From: Aulosira sp. FACHB-615
Lineage (GTDB): Bacteria > Cyanobacteriota > Cyanobacteriia > Cyanobacteriales > Nostocaceae
Length of the DNA stretch: 45,011 nt
Assembly: GCF_014698045.1 (NCBI RefSeq)
Contig: NZ_JACJSE010000040.1
Span: forward strand, 1-45,011
Direction of reading: 5' to 3'
The number at the start of each line of letters is the position of its first letter. Positions within the stretch are counted from its first letter, which is position 1. The position numbers were made by a program, and so were the translations under genes. The notes below the pieces were generated by a model, which saw only the letters and a list, made by a program, of their open reading frames with translations, ran no database searches and had not been told where the DNA came from. Of this stretch, positions 1-8,538 are shown in pieces.

Positions 1-98
1 TGATAAGATATCGGGCATGGGCTTGTTGTGGCTTTTGAGTTGTCGTTTGGGAAGACAATAACTCTACTACATCAGCCCTCTCTCTTCATCCTCTTATT

Positions 99-1163
99 TT
101 GGCGAAGGTATTGGGTACGATATCAGTACTGTTAAACAACACCATCATCCAAGGCAACTTCACCAACCCCAACGACGACATCTTTGAAATCGGTGGTAGC
201 GAACTTACAAAAGTCAAAATCAAAATCCAAATCAAAGGACGCAGTACCGCCTTACTCAACGAACTTGGTGTCTTCAACGTTGATGACGACGAAGGCAAAA
301 TCGAAGGTATCTTACCAGGCGCAGCAGGTTATCAAGAAAAAGCCCTAGCACGCGCCAAAACCATCTTCTCAGTTTTAAACAATAACCCCACAGGCTTTGC
401 ACCCGAAAACCTCAGCCGCATCCTAGAATTTGAAGGTGGTACACAACTACGCTTTTACTTAAAATCCCAAGGTAGCATCATCTTCTCCAGCACCACCACC
501 CAACAAATCACCTCGTCAAGTGAAGGTGGCTTCTCCATCGGTTGGAAAGATGGTTCCCGTGGTAACTCAGTATTTGATGACTTGCAAATCACTATCCAAG
601 AAACCGATGAAGATTTACCCATCGGCATTGGTTTACAAGGAAAATCAGAAGGTGAAGCGATTGATTTGCGTGAATATAGCGGTGATAGCTTAATTGCTGG
701 CACTTTTAGCGTTTACCGCGAAGCATCATACAACAACTATGTCGGCTTTTATAAAGTTGTTGATGAAAGCGGTGGTATTGATACCAATGGTGATGGTACA
801 GCCGATGTTCTTGTTGGAGACGCTGGTTATCTGCAAGCCGCAATTAACCAACGGGTGACAGGTATTGGTTTATCAGTCGGTAATCAAGGTACTGGTAATA
901 GTGAGTCTAATTTTACTGGTGGTGGCATTTATGTACCATTCTTGGTGATTAATGGTGGTATTGATGCTTTGTTAGATAGCAATACCAGCAATGACCCAAC
1001 GGTATTCTTTACGTTTTTAGGTGCCAACTCTGACAAAACTCAGCATGTGCGGATATTAGGTGATAATACCTTCGGCTTTGAGGATTTGGTTGGTGGTGGT
1101 GACAATGATTTCAACGATGTCATTGTCAAAATTAATTTAACTGCTCCGACGCAAAATTTATAA
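99..1163 (+). CDS. DUF4114 domain protein, start uncertain
   Basis: The 354-residue product ends in a typical DUF4114 signature (GFEDLVGGGDNDFNDVIVKI), an acidic Gly/Asn/Asp-rich module of secreted or surface cyanobacterial proteins, often thought to bind Ca2+. The middle contains a second related acidic stretch with DTNGDGTADV. No signal peptide is visible. The only start in frame is TTG at 99, with no convincing Shine-Dalgarno. The frame is open back to a TGA at 36-38 without an ATG, so the 5' end may be mis-set or the gene truncated. It converges with the small gene ending at 1256, with a strong hairpin between them. Domain call is firm, cellular role unknown. Confidence 0.75.
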   Translation: MAKVLGTISVLLNNTIIQGNFTNPNDDIFEIGGSELTKVKIKIQIKGRSTALLNELGVFNVDDDEGKIEGILPGAAGYQEKALARAKTIFSVLNNNPTGFAPENLSRILEFEGGTQLRFYLKSQGSIIFSSTTTQQITSSSEGGFSIGWKDGSRGNSVFDDLQITIQETDEDLPIGIGLQGKSEGEAIDLREYSGDSLIAGTFSVYREASYNNYVGFYKVVDESGGIDTNGDGTADVLVGDAGYLQAAINQRVTGIGLSVGNQGTGNSESNFTGGGIYVPFLVINGGIDALLDSNTSNDPTVFFTFLGANSDKTQHVRILGDNTFGFEDLVGGGDNDFNDVIVKINLTAPTQNL

Positions 1164-1170
1164 TGTGTCA

Positions 1171-1206
1171 TAGCTACCCAACTTTTTCAAAAAAGTCGGG
1201 TAGCTA
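1171..1206. terminator. Hairpin between convergent genes
   Basis: TAGCTACCC-A-ACTTTTT pairs with AAAAAGT-C-GGGTAGCTA across a very short loop, with one mismatch. It lies 8 bases after the DUF4114 stop and about 50 bases before the 3' end of the opposing gene. It has no long T-tract outside the stem, but its A/T-rich inner stem could serve termination in both directions. Confidence 0.6.
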
Positions 1207-1255
1207 AACACCCACAACCTGTCAAAATAATTTTGGCAAACTACTAGTAAGACTT

Positions 1256-1531
1256 TTACCCTCTACCTGCTGACTCCTGCTTTTTGTCTCCTGTTATGCA
1301 AGGTATCCTCAAATGAGCATAAGCATCGCTCAGTTGGACAGCCTCTGGTGGTAAGTGCAGAAGTATACAGCATTTGTAGACAGCAGCTTGGTATTCTCGC
1401 CATTGCCTACGGATAACTGCACTTGTAGCATTGTTACCTAAATCTGTAAATTTTAGACCAGCCCTAGCCAGCCAAACTTCGACATCGGTGGTTTCACCAA
1501 CTGGATCAGATATAGAAGTAGCGTTATTCAT
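1256..1531 (-). CDS. Small hypothetical protein (91 aa)
   Basis: I do not recognise a family. The product is soluble and mixed alpha/beta in composition, with a Trp/Arg/Tyr-rich centre (AVIRRQWREYQAAVYKCC) and no signal peptide or membrane segment. It begins with ATG at 1529-1531. The last dozen codons (ITGDKKQESAGRG) come from a CTGCTGACTCCTG-type low-complexity stretch of the kind that fills cyanobacterial intergenic gaps, so the original stop may have been lost and the tail acquired. It precedes the aminotransferase in neither direction as an operon, being separated from it by about 280 bases with nothing recognisable. Confidence 0.5.
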   Translation of the reverse strand: MNNATSISDPVGETTDVEVWLARAGLKFTDLGNNATSAVIRRQWREYQAAVYKCCILLHLPPEAVQLSDAYAHLRIPCITGDKKQESAGRG

Positions 1532-1808
1532 ATTTTCAGTATATTTGCTGGATCAAAAGTTAAATAAGCCTTCAAAAATGGGATTGCGAAAAATAACTAA
1601 ATATTATTGAGCCGAAAGCAAAATCATTAGTCGGTTTTGAGATATTTTACCTCTACCGCAGAGCAGATATTTGCTAGGGTACGTCAAAAGATATACAGTA
1701 TCCTCAGTGTTGTAGATTCAGTATATGCAGAGAATTGAAAATCAGCAATTTGGTTTAATTGTCTAATTCATAAAATTAATTTATTGGAATAATATTTGAT
1801 TGTAGCAA

Positions 1809-2993
1809 TCAGAGGTTAATTTTAGCTGTCAATTTCACTAATCTTTCTCCGGCTGATTGCAAGGTATCGGTTTTTTTACTAAAACAAAAGCGGATGAATG
1901 AATTGCCTTTTTCTGGTTGACTGAAAAAGCTAGAACCAGGAACAACAGCCACCCCAATTTCTTTAATTAAATAATTAGTAAATTCAATATCTGTTTTGTA
2001 ACCAAATTTGGCAATTTCAGCAAATATATAGTAAGCGCCTTGCGGTACAAAATAAGGAATACCTGCCTGATCTAAAATTGATAACAGATTGTCTCTTTTT
2101 TGATGATAAAGTTTAGCAAGTTCTTCATAATAGGATGGCGGTAGTTGCATGGCAGCAACTCCGGCTCGTTGCAATGGTGCAGGTGCGCCTACAGTGAGAA
2201 AGTCATGAACTTTTCTGATAGCTCCTGTTAATGCTGGTGTTGTCACAATATAGCCAACACGCCAGCCAGTCACGCTGTATGTTTTAGAAAGACCATTGAT
2301 AGTAATTGTGCGTTCTTCCATTCCCGGAAGTGTCGCTAGGGCAATATGTTGATTGCCGTCATAGAGAATGTGTTCGTAAATTTCATCTGTGAAAGCTAGA
2401 ACATCCCACTTTTGACAAAGTTCAGCAATTATGGTTAGTTCTTCACGAGTAAAAACTTTACCTGTCGGATTGTGTGGAGTATTAATAATAATTGCTTTGG
2501 TTTTGTTGTTAAAAGCTTGACGTAACTGAGTTTCATCAAATCTCCAATCAGGGGGATGTAGCGTGATGTATCGGGGTGTTGCCCCTGCGAGAATTGCATC
2601 AGGCCCGTAGTTTTCGTAATAAGGTTCAAAGACAATTACTTCATCACCTGGATCAATAGTTGCTAACATCACAGCTGCCATTGCTTCTGTAGAACCACAG
2701 GTGACAGTGATTTGTGTTTCTGGATTAATTTCTAGACCTAAATACCACCTAACTTTACTCGCGATCGCTTCTCGAAATGCTTTGTCTCCCCAAGTAATTG
2801 CATATTGATTAACATCAGCTTCAATTGCTTGATAAGCTGCTTGTTTCAACTCTAACGGACAGGAAAAATCAGGAAATCCCTGCGCTAAATTCACTGCACC
2901 ATATTGGACAGCTAATCGAGTCATTTCTCGAATTACAGATTCTGTAAATTGTTGCGCTTTCGCAGAGATTTTTTGACGCTGAATTTCTCTCAC
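1809..2993 (-). CDS. PLP-dependent aminotransferase, KAT/YbdL-like
   Basis: Fold-type I class I/II aminotransferase of 394 residues. NLAQGFPDF (35-43), NTPHNPTGK (171-179) and SKTYSVTGWRVGY with the PLP-binding Lys237 are characteristic of the kynurenine/glutamine transaminase K and methionine aminotransferase (YbdL) branch, which interconverts amino acids and 2-oxo acids. With methionine-type transport genes downstream in the window, a methionine or 2-oxo-4-methylthiobutyrate substrate is plausible but inferred. The start is GTG at 2991-2993, chosen because AGGAG (3001-3005) lies 7 bases upstream. It is the last gene after the Ssu transporter, 37 bases from the permease stop, so likely co-transcribed. 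Confidence 0.85.
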   Translation of the reverse strand: MREIQRQKISAKAQQFTESVIREMTRLAVQYGAVNLAQGFPDFSCPLELKQAAYQAIEADVNQYAITWGDKAFREAIASKVRWYLGLEINPETQITVTCGSTEAMAAVMLATIDPGDEVIVFEPYYENYGPDAILAGATPRYITLHPPDWRFDETQLRQAFNNKTKAIIINTPHNPTGKVFTREELTIIAELCQKWDVLAFTDEIYEHILYDGNQHIALATLPGMEERTITINGLSKTYSVTGWRVGYIVTTPALTGAIRKVHDFLTVGAPAPLQRAGVAAMQLPPSYYEELAKLYHQKRDNLLSILDQAGIPYFVPQGAYYIFAEIAKFGYKTDIEFTNYLIKEIGVAVVPGSSFFSQPEKGNSFIRFCFSKKTDTLQSAGERLVKLTAKINL

Positions 2994-3030
2994 CTAACTT
3001 CTCCTATGACTGGGGAATTAATCAATACTT

Positions 3031-3915
3031 TTACAGTTCTTGGGGATTGGGTCGCCAGCGTAAAACATAAGCTTCTAAAACGCGCACACCCCAATCGAGT
3101 AAAACGCTAATAAATGCCAAAACTACCAATATTGCCCAGGCTTGATCAACGTTTAAAGTTCCCTGGGCTGACATTAACAAATAACCCAATCCCTGGGTTG
3201 AACCGATATACTCAGCCACTAAAGCACCAACCAATGCCATACCTAAACTAGTACGAATCCCCGCAATTACCCAACTCAGCACTGAAGGTAATACAACCAT
3301 ATACAACATTTGCCAGCGATTTGCCCCCATCACTTGAAATGCAGAAACTAACTCGCGTTCAATACTTTGGAGTCCTTGATATGTTGTAAAAAATATTGGA
3401 AAAAACGCGGCTAAAGCTGCCAATAATACTTTTGAGAGTAATCCAATGCCAAACCAAACAATAAAAAATGGCGCTAAAGCAATTCTTGGTAAGGAATTAA
3501 ATATCTGAACGTAAGGAAGGGTGATTTTAGCTCCTGATGGTGAATATGCTAAAATTATTCCCAGACTTACACCGCCAGTCATGGCTAAAACTAGTCCAGT
3601 CATTGCCTCTTGAAACGTCACAAAAATATGTTGAAATATACTCCCGCTAGATAGTAGTTGCCATATCTGCTGCACAATCAAACTAGGTTTACCAACAAGT
3701 GCTGGTTCAATAAAGGGAGAAATATTAAATGCACCTGTGCCGATTTCCCACACCAGTAAAATGACAACCAATGGTGTGATTTGGATGGCTAGTTGTATGA
3801 TGCGTTTTTCCCAACTAATTTGATTAGGAAGAGAACTGATATTTTTTGATTTATTGTTACTAAAAGCAAGAGCAGATTGTCCCAGGGTTAAGCTGCGATC
3901 GCGGGTGGTTTTCAT
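3031..3915 (-). CDS. ssuC: Sulfonate/nitrate/taurine-type ABC permease
   Basis: About 294 residues with six or so hydrophobic segments, and the BPD_transp_1 coupling-helix region EAMTGLVLAMTGG...LPRIALAPFFIVWFGIG, as in SsuC/TauC/NrtB permeases. It would form the membrane pore for an imported sulfonate or sulfate ester. I prefer the ATG at 3913-3915 over the TTG at 3922-3924, because the TTG lacks a ribosome site and the ATG gives MKTTRDRS. It starts 9 bases after the ATPase stop and is clearly in the same operon. Assignment to sulfonate rather than nitrate rests on the sulfur-rich neighbourhood. Confidence 0.88.
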   Translation of the reverse strand: MKTTRDRSLTLGQSALAFSNNKSKNISSLPNQISWEKRIIQLAIQITPLVVILLVWEIGTGAFNISPFIEPALVGKPSLIVQQIWQLLSSGSIFQHIFVTFQEAMTGLVLAMTGGVSLGIILAYSPSGAKITLPYVQIFNSLPRIALAPFFIVWFGIGLLSKVLLAALAAFFPIFFTTYQGLQSIERELVSAFQVMGANRWQMLYMVVLPSVLSWVIAGIRTSLGMALVGALVAEYIGSTQGLGYLLMSAQGTLNVDQAWAILVVLAFISVLLDWGVRVLEAYVLRWRPNPQEL

Positions 3916-3924
3916 ATTATGCAA

Positions 3925-4719
3925 TTAAGTTTTTAACAGGGAAATCCCTCGGTCTGGTTGTAATACTTGCGTGGTTAACTCTGACCACATCTCACGCTGG
4001 ATTTGTTGAAATTTGGGGTCAGTCCGAATGGCGATCGCCGAGCGTTCTGGAGGTAAGTCAATCTGAAATTCCTTGACAATTTTACCAGGACGCGCACTCA
4101 ATAAAAATACACGCTGTGATAATGCGATCGCTTCATCTAGGTCATGTGTTACCAACACAAATGTACATCCCGTATCACGCCAAACTCGTAAGAATTCATC
4201 TTGTAAAAGAGCGCGTGTTTGGGCATCCAAACTACTCAAAGGCTCATCAAGTAATACGACATCAGGTTGATAAATTAATGTCCGAATCAGTAATACACGC
4301 TGCTGCATTCCTCCTGATAATTCCCTCGGAAAACTATTTTCAAAACCTGATAAGCCATATTTTTCGAGCATAGCCAAGGCTATTTTTCTTCTTTCATACC
4401 GGGGTACACCACGAATTTCTAAAGGCGCGGTCACATTATCTATAACTGTCCGCCAAGGTAACAAAGTTTGCTTTTGAAATAAATAACCAATTTCTTTGAT
4501 GCCACTGATATTAAAACTACCATTTACTTCTGTACCACTATTAATTAATCCCGCAATCACATTTAATAATGTACTCTTGCCGCAACCACTAGGGCCAATT
4601 AAGCTGACAAATTCACCAGCATTGATAGTCAAACTCACATTTTGCAATGCTTCAATCCGTTTATTCTTACTCCAGTAAGAAATGCTGAGATTGTGGGTGC
4701 TGATTGTCGGGACTGACAT
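3925..4719 (-). CDS. ssuB: Sulfonate-type ABC transporter ATPase
   Basis: 264-residue ABC ATPase with all motifs intact: Walker A GPSGCGKST (42-50), Q-loop Gln82 (LFQKQTLLPW), signature LSGGMQQR (134-141), Walker B VVLLDEP (154-160) and H-loop His192. The short form without a regulatory C-domain fits SsuB/TauB/NrtD. It energises the adjacent permease. It is followed at once by the permease and preceded by the SBP gene about 96 bases upstream. As the only ATPase of this type in the window it may serve several of the sulfonate-binding proteins encoded further away. Confidence 0.9.
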   Translation of the reverse strand: MSVPTISTHNLSISYWSKNKRIEALQNVSLTINAGEFVSLIGPSGCGKSTLLNVIAGLINSGTEVNGSFNISGIKEIGYLFQKQTLLPWRTVIDNVTAPLEIRGVPRYERRKIALAMLEKYGLSGFENSFPRELSGGMQQRVLLIRTLIYQPDVVLLDEPLSSLDAQTRALLQDEFLRVWRDTGCTFVLVTHDLDEAIALSQRVFLLSARPGKIVKEFQIDLPPERSAIAIRTDPKFQQIQREMWSELTTQVLQPDRGISLLKT

Positions 4720-4815
4720 ATTTTTGCTTATTCCTCATACTTGATCAAGCCAACTTTGCTGGAGGAAAAATTTCCTCCCTGGTCTGCCACTATGCAAAGT
4801 TTGTGTGACAAACTA

Positions 4816-5841
4816 CTAAGCGCGACGACCTGCAAATTTATCAAATACTCCTTCAGTATAAGGAACCATTTTCTTAATAATTCCGGTGTCAAAGAATACT
4901 TTTTGATCAGCCAGATAAGCCTCTTGACTAATAGAAGCATCTTTAGGAACAGAGCGTTTAAGTTCTGTATTTAACCCTGTCAAAATAGCATCTAAATTTT
5001 TGCTATCAAACCGTTTACCCACCACTTGCAAAATTTGTTCTGGTGGGGTTTGGTGCATATATGTAAAAGTCCGATTGGCAACTTCAACTAATCTTTTCAC
5101 CGCCTCAGATTTTTGGGAAGTTACACGTTCATGGCTCAACCAAGCACGAGTCATCGCCTCATTAGCACCAAAGTATTTTTTATGTACTTCTGGATCTAAA
5201 GCATTTAATAGTTGAAAAACTGCTCCTTCTTTGATGAGTTTGTGCAAGTCTGGCGCACCTGCGATCGCCGCATCTACTTGCCGAGATTTAATTAATGTAT
5301 AAGTAGAAGCAGTGGTACTTTGAACATACTCCACATCTTTATCGCTCAAACCATTTTGACGCAGATATTTGACGAATACGGCCCAACTCCAAGTCCCAAT
5401 TTCACCGGCAGAAACTTTTTTACCTTTGAGGTCAGCAACGCTTTTAATTTGAGATTGCAAATCAGAGCGCACAATTAAGGAAGTATCTACCAAATTACGA
5501 CGATTGGCTACAACATTTAACGGCACACCCTTGAGGCGCGAAAGATAGACGTGTAAAGGTGCTTGGGCTGTAAAATCAATTTCCCCTGCAATCAGCGCAT
5601 CGCGCATCTTTGCACTACTTTGAAAGGTAATGACTTCCGCATTTAAACCAGCCGCATTGAAATAACCTAAATCTTGTGGAATCCACACATCAATCGAGTT
5701 AATTCCGCTTACCGCCCCCAGTTTGACGCTGATAGTTCCTTGATTAGCACCAGGCTGGGTGATATTATTACAGGCTTGTGTCGCTAGAGCAGTTGTTACT
5801 CCTAAAGAAGCATATTTTAAAAAGTCTCTACGTGTAGGCAT
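4816..5841 (-). CDS. ssuA: Sulfonate ABC substrate-binding lipoprotein, Tat-type signal
   Basis: NMT1/SsuA-fold periplasmic binding protein of about 341 residues. The N-terminus MPTRRDFLKYASLG is a twin-arginine export signal, followed by a lipobox ending ...LATQAC, so the protein is probably exported folded and lipid-anchored. Characteristic SBP blocks include GYFNAAGL, VADLKGKKV and AAIAGAPD. I use the ATG at 5839-5841, which places the twin Arg at residues 4-5; a TTG 12 bases upstream is possible. It precedes the ATPase and permease of the same transporter, which supports a sulfonate, taurine or sulfate-ester ligand. Confidence 0.85.
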   Translation of the reverse strand: MPTRRDFLKYASLGVTTALATQACNNITQPGANQGTISVKLGAVSGINSIDVWIPQDLGYFNAAGLNAEVITFQSSAKMRDALIAGEIDFTAQAPLHVYLSRLKGVPLNVVANRRNLVDTSLIVRSDLQSQIKSVADLKGKKVSAGEIGTWSWAVFVKYLRQNGLSDKDVEYVQSTTASTYTLIKSRQVDAAIAGAPDLHKLIKEGAVFQLLNALDPEVHKKYFGANEAMTRAWLSHERVTSQKSEAVKRLVEVANRTFTYMHQTPPEQILQVVGKRFDSKNLDAILTGLNTELKRSVPKDASISQEAYLADQKVFFDTGIIKKMVPYTEGVFDKFAGRRA

Positions 5842-5945
5842 TGGCTTATTCAAGGTTTATTCAATCAGCACCACTTATTCAACAGAAAAACGTGGGGTTG
5901 CCAAATTTGGATCAGCCCACGTTTATCGGGCAGTTTCTTCAAAAA

Positions 5946-6884
5946 TTAACCAACAGTCAAAACTCGGTTATCAACAATTTGCTGGAAGGTTGCATCAGGT
6001 TGAATCAGTCCCCATTTCACCATCCAGTTGTAAGTCCGATGAAAATCTGCCTCGCAGTATGGTGCTGGGTCTGCATAGCGCAAACGGTTGCGGCGGAAGT
6101 CTGACGGTTCTAGATGAACAATCTCTTCAGATACGTCATCGATCAGATATTTCACATAGCGGGTGGGGTCTTCTTGTAAATCCTTCACCGCACGACGGAT
6201 AGCTTTGTTAATGGCTTCAAAGCTGGCTTGATCTACTTCTGGACTAGCAATTTCTAGACCTACATAGTGAGCCTCGGCAATAATCTTGTAGCCGAGTTTT
6301 TCAGCGACTGTAATCCAAGGTTCCATCACCGCCACTGCATCAACTAGGCCATCACGCAAAGCGAGAAAGCGGTTGAATTGTTTGGGTTGACTACCGCCTT
6401 CAATGTGAACTACTTTAATCTCTTCTTGGGGAAGGAAGCCTTCAAGTGTTTGGATGGCGATGTAGTGGGAACCGTGGTGAAAATTCACACCCACCGGTAC
6501 ATTAGCGAGGTCTTGGGGGATGTTGTAGGGTGAGTCTGGACGGACAATAATGGCTTGACTGGCGATCGCCGCCCGTTTAGCAATTACCTGTCCACCACGA
6601 GAACTGTCGTATGTGCGGCGTACTTGTCCCCATTCACAGGCGCGGTAAAGGCTGCTTTGGCCTTGCTCAAACAAAGAGGGGCCACCAAAAGAACTAACTT
6701 GACGATGATCATCAATTAGGGTGATGTTAGCTGGGCGATCGCCATAATTGCGTTTGACAAACTCAATCTCCAGCCCTAATTCAGCAAAGTAACCTTGATC
6801 ACGAGCCACATAGTAAGGCAGTGAGAACACTGTGCCACTAATCTCGGTGGTAATTTTCTTGAGTGCCAAATTTGCGTTACTCAA
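5946..6884 (-). CDS. Signal-less NMT1/SBP-fold protein, DszB-like architecture
   Basis: 312 residues of the NMT1/THI5 fold (SLPYYVARDQGYF, DSPYNIPQDLANVPVGV, LRDGLVDAVAVMEPW) but with no signal peptide or lipobox. The start is fixed by a TTG at 6882-6884 with AGGAG 8 bases upstream, so the product should stay in the cytoplasm. Cytoplasmic relatives of this fold include desulfinases (DszB) and THI5. SSFGGPSLFEQG resembles the DszB region around its Arg70-Gly73, but I see no equivalent of the DszB catalytic Cys27, the matching stretch being VFSLPYY. It heads the Ssu transporter operon (104 bases before the ssuA ATG). An enzyme or a ligand-binding accessory protein is equally possible. Confidence 0.65.
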   Translation of the reverse strand: MSNANLALKKITTEISGTVFSLPYYVARDQGYFAELGLEIEFVKRNYGDRPANITLIDDHRQVSSFGGPSLFEQGQSSLYRACEWGQVRRTYDSSRGGQVIAKRAAIASQAIIVRPDSPYNIPQDLANVPVGVNFHHGSHYIAIQTLEGFLPQEEIKVVHIEGGSQPKQFNRFLALRDGLVDAVAVMEPWITVAEKLGYKIIAEAHYVGLEIASPEVDQASFEAINKAIRRAVKDLQEDPTRYVKYLIDDVSEEIVHLEPSDFRRNRLRYADPAPYCEADFHRTYNWMVKWGLIQPDATFQQIVDNRVLTVG

Positions 6885-7253
6885 GGGTTTTTCTCCTGAT
6901 TTTTATCGGTCAAGAATTATTCTCCGGTAAATACACGGATTTAGTCAAGATTAAAAATATTTATTTACAGTAGTGCAGATGATTCTAATGAAGCAGTCAA
7001 ACTTCAGTTATCAAAAAACATACGTATATAAAACTATAGGAATACGGTTTGATTACTGAATCTAGTTGTGTGGTGCGCGTTCGCAAAGCGTCTCGCAGAG
7101 AAGCGCAGCGCAAGCGCGATACGCAGAAAGTAAGAAATAAGCCTGATCCGGGTGTACTGATTTTTTTCCCAAATCAAATATGAGTCCTATAGATTACAAT
7201 TTCTATAGATGATTATTATTGGAAATTTTAGACTCACATCAAATTGGTAGAGA
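6885..7253. other. Intergenic gap with an interspersed repeat
   Basis: No gene is supported here. It must carry the promoter of the Ssu operon reading left. A G/C-rich block at about 7073-7125 (GCGTTCGCAAAGCG, CTCGCAGAGAAGCGC) is a short interspersed repeat of a kind common in Nostocales and can fold on itself. A degenerate match to the 19-bp sulfur-block motif lies at 6923-6941 on the minus strand (13 of 19 positions), about 40 bases upstream of the operon start. Confidence 0.5.
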
Positions 7254-7613
7254 CTAAGTTCTGACTAATAATATTGCTGATTGATTACCTATATTGTGAA
7301 TATTCAAAATAACTTGATTTTCACTTGATGTACAGCCCAAAAGTATCTTGATTTCTGTATCACGCTTTTCCAAATCTACACTACAGATAACAGATGTTAC
7401 TCTTTTATGAGATAAACTTCCGATCCAGACATCAATATTAGAGGCATCCCCAGCTTGAGTATCTGCCAAATATCCATAGTCCAAAGGGTAAATGAAGGAG
7501 GCATATTTGGGATGTGTGCTTCCTTTTGAACGCTCAATTTTGATATTACTAGTAGCGACTAACTGATCTAATTTCTTCCAGAAGTCATTGCTTTGCGTCA
7601 TAACGATGCTCAT
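7254..7613 (-). CDS. Inorganic pyrophosphatase-like protein
   Basis: 119 residues with the soluble family I pyrophosphatase landmarks KIERSKGSTHP, YPLDYGYL and GDASNIDVWIG. Family I enzymes hydrolyse pyrophosphate using the D-x-D-P-x-D motif. Here the first and last Asp remain, but the second is replaced by Ser (GDASNIDV against the canonical GDGDPLDV), and the protein is shorter than the usual 170-180 residues. It may act on another phospho-substrate or have lost activity. It begins 8 bases after the HAD-hydrolase stop, so the pair is an operon of two small phosphate-chemistry proteins. Confidence 0.7.
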   Translation of the reverse strand: MSIVMTQSNDFWKKLDQLVATSNIKIERSKGSTHPKYASFIYPLDYGYLADTQAGDASNIDVWIGSLSHKRVTSVICSVDLEKRDTEIKILLGCTSSENQVILNIHNIGNQSAILLVRT

Positions 7614-7621
7614 TAGATATC

Positions 7622-8266
7622 TTATTGACTTAACAGGTTTGGTAATAATCTCATATCATTAAATACAACAGATGCACCAACTTCTCGTAATGTTTCTGGA
7701 TTCGTCAATTCCGCATAACCAAACACAGTCATCCCTGCATTAACTCCTGCTTTTACGCCAGTGGGTGTATCTTCAATCACCGCACATTCCTGGGGTAAGA
7801 AGCCCATTTTTTTAGCTGCATGTAAGAATACATCAGGATAAGGTTTACTGCGTTGAACATCTTCAGCACTAAATATTTTTCCTACAAAATATGATGATAA
7901 TTTTGTGACATCTAGAGCTTTATAAATCCAATCATAGTTACTATTTGATGCTAGACAGTAAGGAATATTCAAATTGCTTAAAACATCATGTATTCCTGTT
8001 ACTGGTAGCAAATCGCTGTCAAAAGCTTCTAAAACCCGTTGATGAAATTCATGACTAAAATTATCCGGTGGAGCTTTACCAAGCATATTTGTAATTATCT
8101 CGATAGCTTGAGACATTGATTTGCCCACAAAAATCTTAAATATCTCGTCTAAAGTTAGCGTGAGTTCTATTTCTGTGAGCATTTCTAACAAAATTTGATT
8201 GGCAACTCGTTCACTGTCAATCAGCACACCATCACAATCAAAAATAATTAAATTGAATCTGTCCAT
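7622..8266 (-). CDS. HAD-superfamily phosphatase (YieH/beta-PGM-like)
   Basis: 214 residues with HAD motif I FDCDGVLIDSE (nucleophile Asp10, acid/base Asp12), a C1 helical cap, motif III Lys in RSKPYPDVF, and motif IV IEDTPTGVKAG. This is the sugar-phosphate phosphatase/phosphomutase branch, which acts on small phosphorylated metabolites in the cytoplasm. It is translated just ahead of the pyrophosphatase-like gene. The gap upstream (8267-8538) contains a perfect hairpin and a terminal-inverted-repeat element, separating it from the sulfur block. The exact substrate cannot be read from the sequence. Confidence 0.8.
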   Translation of the reverse strand: MDRFNLIIFDCDGVLIDSERVANQILLEMLTEIELTLTLDEIFKIFVGKSMSQAIEIITNMLGKAPPDNFSHEFHQRVLEAFDSDLLPVTGIHDVLSNLNIPYCLASNSNYDWIYKALDVTKLSSYFVGKIFSAEDVQRSKPYPDVFLHAAKKMGFLPQECAVIEDTPTGVKAGVNAGMTVFGYAELTNPETLREVGASVVFNDMRLLPNLLSQ

Positions 8267-8331
8267 GAATTAGTCAAAATTTGATTTTTGTCCAATGACA
8301 TAATACCAATTTAAGCTGAAACTGCTCTCCA

Positions 8332-8375
8332 TAAATTATAGAGAGACGTTGTATATAACGTCTCTCTATAATTTA
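8332..8375. terminator. Perfect 19-bp-arm palindrome
   Basis: Arms 8332-8350 and 8357-8375 are exact reverse complements around the 6-base loop GTATAT; the core of the stem is GAGAGACGTT/AACGTCTCTC. It lies downstream of the tauD-like gene and just upstream of the HAD gene, so it may terminate the oxygenase operon. The lack of a clean T-tract means a mobile palindromic element is also possible. Confidence 0.55.
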
Positions 8376-8398
8376 CTGCTGAATTGCATTTAGTTTAT

Positions 8399-8535
8399 AG
8401 GATTTACGCATCAAAACGAAAAATCAAGGGTGTAGGGGTTCATGGGTATAGGGTGTACTTATTCAAAATCCTTACACCCCAAACCTTTACACCCTTACAC
8501 CCAATCTCCACAGATAATCTTTGTGCGTAAATCCT
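8399..8535. mobile_element. MITE-like element, copy A
   Basis: The ends AGGATTTACGCA (8399-8410) and TGCGTAAATCCT (8524-8535) form a perfect 12-bp terminal inverted repeat. The 137-bp element has no coding capacity and its interior is filled with GGGTGTAGGGGT-type degenerate repeats. It ends 3 bases from the stop codon of the tauD-like gene. Related elements lie at 12038-12106 and 35097-35214. Confidence 0.65.
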
Positions 8536-8538
8536 GGC

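Noticed and set aside
5946..6884. Calling the signal-less SBP-fold protein a DszB desulfinase
   Set aside because: No residue equivalent to catalytic Cys27 is visible and similarity is confined to general fold segments.
6923..6941. Fourth full copy of the 19-bp motif upstream of the Ssu operon
   Set aside because: Only 13 of 19 positions match and the first half site is lost, so it is recorded just as a degenerate match.
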